Source: Burkholderiaceae bacterium (lineage in GTDB: Bacteria; Pseudomonadota; Gammaproteobacteria; Burkholderiales; Burkholderiaceae_D). Taken from it: a stretch of 7,212 bases of DNA. The notes beneath the pieces were generated by a model, which saw only the letters and a program-made list of their open reading frames with translations, was not told the DNA's origin and did not search any database. Where the stretch lies: the NCBI GenBank assembly GCA_031261905.1, contig JAISIS010000200.1, forward strand, positions 1-7,212. Reading direction: 5' to 3'. Every line of letters begins with the position of its first letter. The first letter of the stretch is position 1. The position numbers and the translations under genes were made by a program. Of the stretch, positions 1 to 5,089 are shown in pieces.

Positions 1-805
1 TATTGGCCAGACTGGCCGGAATGTACAGTTCCCGCATGACCGGTTCCAGTACATTGGAGCCGTGAATGCCGAAAAACCAAAGACAGTTGCGAATGAAGGA
101 ATACAGGGTTGCCGTAGCGAGATTATGTCCGCCAAGCATACTGAAAGGCAGGGACAGCAGATGGTAAACGGTTTCATGCAGGCTCTCGATACCCGCGATC
201 TTGACCAGGGTCTTGAAGGAGGCGAAAACAAGGATGGTGAGAGTCGCAGGGAAGAGGGTATTCATAACCCGCGCTATTGATGTTGCCGAACTGCCGGTAT
301 AAAAATTTATCCGGAGTGCGGAGAAGCGAAGAAAAAACCGGAAGAGCATCCAGGACAAAAAAGTGGCTACGGTGGATAGAAGCAGCCCGTACACGCCCAT
401 CCATTGCAGTGGCAGGGCCGTATTGTCGCCAACGGGTTCCATGATACAGAAAGCGCAGCTTAGCGCGACAATGGCGGCAATCGAGGGTGAGACGCGATCC
501 AGCGGATAACGTTCGTTATAGCTTTCCGCCAGGGAAAATCCGATTATAGGGATCATGAACACCGACATAATGCTGAAGGTGCCGGCATAAATATGTTGCC
601 CGAACCAATGCCAGCGCTCGCCGAAAATATCGTGCATGAATTGCTGGTAGGCAGGCAGCGGAAAGGTGTTGATCAGCGTGGCGACAGTGCCTGCCAGGAT
701 GATCGGCATGGTCAGCGCCAGCCCGTCTCTGACGGCAACGAGATAGGGTGTTTCACTCCAGGCGACCAGCAACCGGACAAAACGGTTTTGGGGATAGCGC
801 TTCAT
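1..805 (-). CDS. PTS EIIC-type membrane protein (lactose/cellobiose class-like), C-terminus beyond window
   Basis: A minus-strand reading frame opens at an ATG at 805 and runs off the left edge after 268 codons, so the C-terminus is missing. The protein is very hydrophobic with several membrane segments. Near the N-terminus it has a VRDGLALTMP stretch (residues 25-34), the usual opening of lactose/cellobiose-type EIIC permeases. Near the end of the visible part it has a WFFGIHGSNV motif with His248, close to the place of the conserved IHG histidine of the ChbC family. Such proteins move a sugar across the inner membrane while it is phosphorylated by an EIIB partner. No EIIA or EIIB gene is in view, so the role may instead be sensory: EIIC-like domains fused to c-di-GMP output domains are known, and the missing C-terminus would decide this. 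No Shine-Dalgarno sequence is visible before the ATG, and no other in-frame start lies between it and the upstream stop. The family is fairly sure, the function is not. Confidence 0.75.
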   Translation of the reverse strand, partial: MKRYPQNRFVRLLVAWSETPYLVAVRDGLALTMPIILAGTVATLINTFPLPAYQQFMHDIFGERWHWFGQHIYAGTFSIMSVFMIPIIGFSLAESYNERYPLDRVSPSIAAIVALSCAFCIMEPVGDNTALPLQWMGVYGLLLSTVATFLSWMLFRFFLRFSALRINFYTGSSATSIARVMNTLFPATLTILVFASFKTLVKIAGIESLHETVYHLLSLPFSMLGGHNLATATLYSFIRNCLWFFGIHGSNVLEPVMRELYIPASLAN

Positions 806-814
806 AATTACAGC

Positions 815-835
815 AAAACGGCCCCGCCAGGGCCG
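815..835 (-). terminator. Terminator-like hairpin in front of the EIIC gene
   Basis: Read on the minus strand, a perfect 6-bp GC-rich stem (CGGCCC / GGGCCG, at 830-835 and 819-824) encloses a 5-nt loop and is followed at once by four T residues (815-818). This is the form of a short intrinsic terminator. It lies 82 nt past the end of the transporter gene, so it may end the parvulin-transporter transcript. It also ends only 9 nt before the EIIC ATG, so any EIIC transcript started upstream must cross it. It could therefore act as an attenuator or hinder ribosome access. The U-run is short, so termination may be partial. Confidence 0.5.
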
Positions 836-851
836 CCTGAAATTTCTGTCA

Positions 852-867
852 GATTATATTTATAATC
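852..867. promoter_or_regulatory. Perfect 16-bp AT-rich palindrome, candidate operator
   Basis: The sequence is two 7-bp arms, GATTATA and TATAATC, around a 2-bp centre, with no mismatch. It lies directly next to the extended -10 candidate at 868-876 and would cover the predicted transcription start of the EIIC gene. That is a usual position for a repressor operator. The arms also contain a perfect TATAAT on either strand, so it could instead be part of a promoter. The palindrome is seen directly; the operator role is inferred. Confidence 0.35.
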
Positions 868-876
868 ATTGTAGCA
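868..876 (-). promoter_or_regulatory. Candidate extended -10 promoter for the EIIC gene
   Basis: On the minus strand this reads TGC-TACAAT: an extended -10 TG element followed by a hexamer matching TATAAT at five of six bases. No good -35 hexamer sits 16-18 bp upstream, which an extended -10 promoter can tolerate. The start point would fall near 861, giving a leader of about 55 nt that includes the 852-867 palindrome and the 815-835 hairpin. A perfect TATAAT on the minus strand at 853-858 is an alternative -10 but has neither a -35 nor a TG element. Confidence 0.35.
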
Positions 877-916
877 GCTTTTTGACGTGATCTGTTGGGC
901 TGAGGCAATGTGGCGA

Positions 917-2242
917 TCAGAGGCTGCGTATCAGAATCAGCAAAATGAGCAATGGCGCAATGATCCGGCAGAACCATTTCATTGCGGGCCACCAGCGCGG
1001 GATGATGCCGCTTTCCGGCTTCAGGCGGGCGGCAATTTCTCCGCAGGCTTTCCATCCTGCCAGCAGGGTCACCATGATGCCGCCGAAAGGCATCATCAGA
1101 TTGGAAGTGAGGTAATCCAGCAGATCAAAGAAGGATCTGCCAAAGAGGGTGTATGGTCTCCAGGCGCCGAAAGAAAGAGAGGCGGCGATTCCGACTGCAA
1201 ACATCAGGGCCGCCATGACAATCGCAACGCCAAGGCGTGGCAAGCCAAATTCATCCATAAAAAAGCAGGTGACCACTTCCATCAGCGAAACCGAAGAAGT
1301 CAGAGCTGCCACAAACAGCAGGAAGAAAAACAGCACGGAAAAAAATGCCCCGCCACCCATGTGGGAAAATACCGCAGGCATGATGATGAAGGTCAGGCCA
1401 GGGCCTTCCGCCGGGTTCAGTCCGAAAGCAAAGACAGCGGGCAGAATCATCAGCCCCACCAGAATACAGATGGCGACCGTCAGGCCGACAACGCAGGCTG
1501 CCGAACGTGGAATGGACGTTTCGTTGGAAACATATGAGCCATAGGTCATCATGCAGCCCATGCCCAGGGAGAGCGAAAAAAAGGCCAGCCCCATGGCTTC
1601 CAGCAGCATTTGCGCGTTGAGCTTGCTGAAATCCGGCATCAGGAAATACAGCGCGCCTTCCAGCGCGCCAGGCAGGGTGAGGCTTCGGACGATCAGCACC
1701 AGTATCAGCAAAAAGAGAAGCGCCAACAGCGATTTGCTGATCCGTTCAATCCCTTTTTGCACCCCGGCCAGCACAACGCTGGCAGTCACGGCCATAAAGG
1801 CGGCGTGATACCAGAGGGGTTCAACCGGATGGGTAATAAACGATTCGAAAATCTGCCTGAGTTGCAGCATATCCGATGTCAGGATGCCGCCTTCAACGGA
1901 TTTGACGAGATAAAAGATTGTCCATCCGCCGATCACGCTGTAAAAAGAAAGGATAAGAAAACCGCAGAGTACGCCGATATAGCCTGCCAGCGCCCAGGGC
2001 CTGCCGCCAAAATGCCGGTAAGCGCCCACCGGGCTTTTTTGTGCGATTTGCCCAACCATCATTTCCGCAATCATGATGGAAATGCCCAGCGTGAAAACGA
2101 TCAGCAGAAAAAGCAGCAGAAACGCGCCGCCTCCGTGTTTTGCCGTGACATAGGGAAATTTCCAGATGGCGCCCAGGCCAATGGCCGAACCGGCTGCCGC
2201 CAGAATAAACCCCAGACGTGAACCCCATACCGCGCGAACCAT
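917..2242 (-). CDS. NSS-family (SLC6/LeuT-fold) sodium-dependent transporter
   Basis: A 441-residue inner-membrane symporter, a normal length for bacterial NSS proteins. Transmembrane segment 1 begins with SRLGFILAAAGSAIGLG (residues 8-24) followed by IWKFPY, the family signature. Segment 3 carries GGWTIFYLVKS (105-115), segment 6 FFSLSLGMG (221-229), and segment 8 AALTSSVSL (312-320). Members import amino acids or related amines with sodium; the substrate cannot be read from the sequence. Compared with LeuT from memory, the Na2 ligands look kept (Gly18, Ile21, Ala312, Thr315, Ser316), but the Na1 asparagine of segment 1 is Ala25 and the segment 7 asparagine region is hydrophobic. The GAIWKFPY form is shared with the YhdH/YocR-like branch. 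The ATG lies 11 bp after the parvulin stop and has no clear Shine-Dalgarno sequence, so translation may be coupled to the upstream gene. This start keeps the usual short N-terminus before segment 1. Confidence 0.93.
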   Translation of the reverse strand: MVRAVWGSRLGFILAAAGSAIGLGAIWKFPYVTAKHGGGAFLLLFLLIVFTLGISIMIAEMMVGQIAQKSPVGAYRHFGGRPWALAGYIGVLCGFLILSFYSVIGGWTIFYLVKSVEGGILTSDMLQLRQIFESFITHPVEPLWYHAAFMAVTASVVLAGVQKGIERISKSLLALLFLLILVLIVRSLTLPGALEGALYFLMPDFSKLNAQMLLEAMGLAFFSLSLGMGCMMTYGSYVSNETSIPRSAACVVGLTVAICILVGLMILPAVFAFGLNPAEGPGLTFIIMPAVFSHMGGGAFFSVLFFFLLFVAALTSSVSLMEVVTCFFMDEFGLPRLGVAIVMAALMFAVGIAASLSFGAWRPYTLFGRSFFDLLDYLTSNLMMPFGGIMVTLLAGWKACGEIAARLKPESGIIPRWWPAMKWFCRIIAPLLILLILIRSL

Positions 2243-2253
2243 AAGAGGCGGGG

Positions 2254-3045
2254 TTATTTCACCCTGGCTTTTACGCGCAGTGCTTTTGCGTAGGTGTTCC
2301 AGAGCTGGTCCTGAAGCTCCTGGGTGATTGCGGGTTTCAGGTCTTCCAGGCTGGGGAATTTCAGTTGGCGCGTATCTTCCACCATAATAATATGGTAGCC
2401 ACGGGCTGACTGGATGGGGGCCTGGGAATATTCACCTTTTTTCAGCCTGGCAAGCGCCTGCGCAAAGGGGTCGGCATACGCGTGCGGAGCGCCCCATCCC
2501 AGATCGCCTCCCCGGGTTGCGGTAGGCGCATCAATGGATTTTTCTTTGGCCAGTTCATCAAATTTTGCGCCATCCTTCAATTGTGCCAGCAGCGCTTTGG
2601 CATCATCCTCTGTTTTAACCAGGATGTGGCTGATTTTGTATTCCGTATCGCCCATCTGTGCTTTCATACGATCATATTCTTTTTTAACCTCGGCATCGCT
2701 TATCGGGTGTTTTTCAACAAAATCGCGCATCAACGCGCGCACCAGAATATTACGCCGCATGGTTTCCATTTGCATCTTGACGGCAGGAATCGCGCCCATT
2801 TTTTTCTTTTCGGCTTCCTGTACCAGCACTTCGTTCATAATCAGGCTTTCCGTTACCGCAGCGCGCAGTTTGGGCGTATCCTGCTGACCCTGCTGGACAA
2901 ATTCCTTGACGAAGGCATCCACCTGCGAGGCCGGAACAGGCTTTCCGTTAACAACAGCGGCATTTTGCGCAAATACCGGTAAACTGATGGCGGCGATCAA
3001 GGGAAACAAAAGGAAACGCGGAATAAATCGGGTGATTGATGTCAT
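2254..3045 (-). CDS. Exported parvulin-type peptidyl-prolyl cis-trans isomerase
   Basis: A 263-residue protein of the PpiC/SurA-related parvulin class, which helps fold proteins in the periplasm by isomerising prolyl bonds. A Sec signal peptide covers residues 1-26, with likely cleavage after VFA. It is followed by a helical N-terminal region (about 30-130) containing AAVVNGKPVP and a segment rich in Lys and Glu. The parvulin domain spans about 136-225, with the conserved ISHILV (His140), RGGDLGW (178-184) and RGYHII (His218) motifs. A short charged helical tail follows. The mature protein has no cysteine. The size and layout fit the short exported PpiC-like foldases common in Burkholderiales. 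The start at 3045 is supported by AGGAA five bases upstream. It is the first gene of a likely two-gene unit with the NSS transporter and is divergent from the peptide-binding protein gene. Confidence 0.93.
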   Translation of the reverse strand: MTSITRFIPRFLLFPLIAAISLPVFAQNAAVVNGKPVPASQVDAFVKEFVQQGQQDTPKLRAAVTESLIMNEVLVQEAEKKKMGAIPAVKMQMETMRRNILVRALMRDFVEKHPISDAEVKKEYDRMKAQMGDTEYKISHILVKTEDDAKALLAQLKDGAKFDELAKEKSIDAPTATRGGDLGWGAPHAYADPFAQALARLKKGEYSQAPIQSARGYHIIMVEDTRQLKFPSLEDLKPAITQELQDQLWNTYAKALRVKARVK

Positions 3046-3213
3046 GATGATTCCTGGTGAAGTCTATGGGCAGTATAAATGGCATATGCGGATGCTTTTG
3101 CGTCAAGGAGCCGCTTTTGGCACAGTAGCACATTCTGAATCCAAAAAGCATCCTAAATGTTTGCAACAGCGGAATTTTCATCCCGGATGGCGAAAAAAAC
3201 AAAGGGTGACCGG
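3046..3213. promoter_or_regulatory. Divergent intergenic region between the parvulin and peptide-binding protein genes
   Basis: These 168 bp must hold the promoters for both divergent units. On the minus strand a TATACT hexamer (3072-3077; five of six to TATAAT) lies 26 bp upstream of the parvulin ATG and is the best -10 candidate. The nearest TTGACG (3101-3106) is 23 bp away, too far for a standard -35. On the plus strand TATAAA (3074-3079) and TTGGCA (3117-3122) are seen but neither has a well-spaced partner. No confident promoter pair, riboswitch or terminator is visible. Confidence 0.4.
3201..3208 (+). promoter_or_regulatory. Ribosome binding site that decides the start of the peptide-binding protein
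   Basis: The purine-rich AAAGGGTG ends five bases before the ATG at 3214. The two in-frame ATGs further upstream (3157 and 3187) lack a comparable site, and starting there would put 9-19 extra residues before the signal peptide. Confidence 0.55.
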
Positions 3214-4998
3214 ATGAGGAAACCAGAACGGAATAACACGCCGGGAGCATTGTTCCTGACCGGGTTGTTGTTTTTTTTCTGTCTGTGGGCGCAGGCGGCG
3301 GACCCGGGCAAGGTATTGCGCACGGTCTTTCCCGCATCGGAAACCGGTTTTGACCCGGCAGTTTCCCATGACCTTTACTCTTCCCAGGTGATCCGCTCCA
3401 TTTGCGAGCCGTTGTACACCTATGATTATCTGGCTCGTCCGGCCCGGCTGGTTCCGCTGACGGCAGCGGCCATGCCGGAAATCAGCGAGGGCGGCAGGGT
3501 TTATACCATCCGGCTCAAAAAGGGCATTTTCTTCGCTAATGACGCGGCATTTAACGGCAGCCCCCGCGAGCTGACGGCGGCAGATTACGCCTATTCCCTC
3601 AAACGCCTGGCGGATCCCCGCATCAGGTCGGCATGGGCCTGGCTGGTTGAAGGGAAGGTTATGGGGCTGGATGCGGCAGCCCGTAGCGGGCGAATGGATT
3701 ATGACAGGCCGGTAAGCGGCATGGAAACGCCTGACCGTTACACGCTGCGGATACGCCTGAAGCGGCCGGATTACAACTTTACCCATATCCTGGCGCATTC
3801 CCCCACCTGTGCGGTGGCGCGGGAAGTGGTGGAAAAATACGGGGACGCCAGCGGGCATGTCATGGCCAATCCGGTGGGGACCGGGCCTTACAGGCTGGAA
3901 GAATGGCGGCGAGGGTTTCGCATAACGATGGTCGCCAATCCCGCTTTCAGGGGCTTTGTCTGGAACTTTGCCGCGGGAAGCGATCCGGAAGACGCCCGCA
4001 TTGTGGAAAAAATGAAGGGCAAGACCATGCCGCAAATTGGCCGGGTGGAAATCAGCGTAATCCCGGAAGACCAGTCGCGCTGGTTGGCTTTCCGGAATGG
4101 CGAGGTGGATTTGTTCAATCTGGATGGCCCATTGGCCCCCAAGGCGCTGGAGAAAGGCCGCCTGCGCCCGGAGTTACAGGCGAAGGGTGTGCAGTTGTCG
4201 CGGACAGTTGACCCCGAGCTCAGCTATTATTATTTCAATATGCGCGATCCGGTGTCGGGGGGTATGGAGAAGGAAAAGATTGCGCTTCGTCGCGCGATTG
4301 CCATGGCGCACCATGTGGATGAGGAAATCCGGATTGTCTGGAATGGCGAGGCGGTCCGCCTGGAATATCCGATACCGCCGGGCGTGGCCGGGCATGATCC
4401 GGCTTACCGGAGCAGCGTTCGGTATGATCCGGCAACCGCCAACGCCTTGCTGGATCGCTTTGGCTATAAAAAGGGGGCGGATGGCTGGCGGATGCGCCCG
4501 GATGGAGGGCCGCTGGAGTTTGTTTATTCGGCGCGGGCGGATTCTGTCGGGCAGCAGCAAAGCGAGATGTGGAAAAAGACCTTTGATTCGCTGGGTATCC
4601 GCATGAAAAGCGACAAGCGTCTTTTCCCCGATATGCTCAAGGCGGAAAAGCAGTGCCGCCTGATGATGCGGACCAGCCCGTGGATAGCGGATTATCCGGA
4701 CGGAGATAATTTCATGCAGCTTTTTTATGGCCCGCATACCGGGCAGAGCAATAACGGCTGCATGGAAATCCCGGCGTTTGACGCGTTGTACGAGCAATCA
4801 GCCGGGCTGCCGGATGGTGAGGCGAGAAACCGGCTCTACCACAAGATGGCCCGGATACTGGAGGTGTACGCGCCCAACCTGATTGGCTATGCGCGTTACC
4901 GCAATATGCTGCTCCAGCCCTGGGTGGTGGGCTATAAAAAGCATCCGGTGATATATAACGAATGGATTTACCTGGATATTGACCGGGCCGCAAAATAA
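3214..4998 (+). CDS. Family 5 ABC transporter solute-binding protein (oligopeptide/dipeptide type)
   Basis: A 594-residue periplasmic binding protein of the SBP_bac_5 family, which captures peptides or similar solutes and delivers them to an ABC permease. The Sec signal peptide runs over residues 1-28, with basic residues Arg2, Lys3 and Arg6, a hydrophobic core and cleavage after AQA. No lipobox cysteine is visible, so it is probably soluble. Family hallmarks are ETGFDPA soon after the signal peptide, LTAADYAYSLKRLADP (about 120-135), GTGPYRLEEW, and near the C-terminus a WIADYPDGDNFMQLFYGP stretch and NEWIYLDI. Four cysteines remain in the mature chain; the two nearest the C-terminus could form a disulfide, as in related proteins. 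It is longer than E. coli DppA or OppA (about 540) and nearer to YejA in size. It sits upstream of an M3 peptidase and a DppB-like permease, which supports peptide uptake. Substrate size and identity are unknown. A start at 3157 would give 613 residues but is less likely. Confidence 0.92.
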   Translation: MRKPERNNTPGALFLTGLLFFFCLWAQAADPGKVLRTVFPASETGFDPAVSHDLYSSQVIRSICEPLYTYDYLARPARLVPLTAAAMPEISEGGRVYTIRLKKGIFFANDAAFNGSPRELTAADYAYSLKRLADPRIRSAWAWLVEGKVMGLDAAARSGRMDYDRPVSGMETPDRYTLRIRLKRPDYNFTHILAHSPTCAVAREVVEKYGDASGHVMANPVGTGPYRLEEWRRGFRITMVANPAFRGFVWNFAAGSDPEDARIVEKMKGKTMPQIGRVEISVIPEDQSRWLAFRNGEVDLFNLDGPLAPKALEKGRLRPELQAKGVQLSRTVDPELSYYYFNMRDPVSGGMEKEKIALRRAIAMAHHVDEEIRIVWNGEAVRLEYPIPPGVAGHDPAYRSSVRYDPATANALLDRFGYKKGADGWRMRPDGGPLEFVYSARADSVGQQQSEMWKKTFDSLGIRMKSDKRLFPDMLKAEKQCRLMMRTSPWIADYPDGDNFMQLFYGPHTGQSNNGCMEIPAFDALYEQSAGLPDGEARNRLYHKMARILEVYAPNLIGYARYRNMLLQPWVVGYKKHPVIYNEWIYLDIDRAAK

Positions 4999-5004
4999 GC
5001 GGGG

Positions 5005-5027
5005 TTTCCCGTTCCGCAGCCGGGGAA
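5005..5027 (+). other. Possible RNA hairpin between the binding-protein and peptidase genes
   Basis: Seven base pairs, including one G-U, can form between TTTCCCG (5005-5011) and CGGGGAA (5021-5027) around a 9-nt loop, a few bases after the binding-protein stop. It lacks a clean T-run, so it is a weak terminator at best. Such structures after a binding-protein gene can protect the upstream mRNA and lower downstream expression. A competing smaller hairpin can form at 4998-5013. Confidence 0.25.
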
Positions 5028-5089
5028 TTGCCTTTACAATCGGCGGTTTGAGGCACTGACATACTGAAACCGGAAAAAAGGATTACATC

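Noticed and set aside
887..1537. Long open frame on the plus strand (about 216 codons) opposite the NSS transporter
   Set aside because: The composition is very rich in Gln, His, Arg and Lys and looks like the complement of hydrophobic membrane codons. No domain or ribosome site supports it.
3072..3106. TTGACG / TATACT pair on the minus strand as a sigma-70 promoter for the parvulin gene
   Set aside because: The spacer is 23 bp, well beyond the usual 16-18. Only the TATACT is kept as a weak -10 candidate.
3118..3132. Sigma-54-like TTGGCAC followed by GC upstream of the binding-protein gene
   Set aside because: The GG and GC elements are only 7 nt apart, whereas the -24/-12 promoter needs 10.
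3157..3213. Upstream ATG at 3157 or 3187 as the start of the binding protein
   Set aside because: Neither has a good ribosome site, and both would add a polar extension before a normal signal peptide. The ATG at 3214 has AAAGGGTG at the right distance.
3178..4035. Long open frame on the minus strand (about 285 codons) opposite the binding-protein gene
   Set aside because: The translated sequence is rich in Arg, His and Pro with no recognisable domain, and it lies fully antisense to a well-supported gene. It is a typical shadow frame of GC-biased codons.
4998..5013. Small hairpin around CGGG-GTTT-CCCG as an intrinsic terminator after the binding-protein gene
   Set aside because: The stem is short and includes a G-U pair, and no T-run follows. 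It is better treated as a competing fold of the 5005-5027 hairpin.
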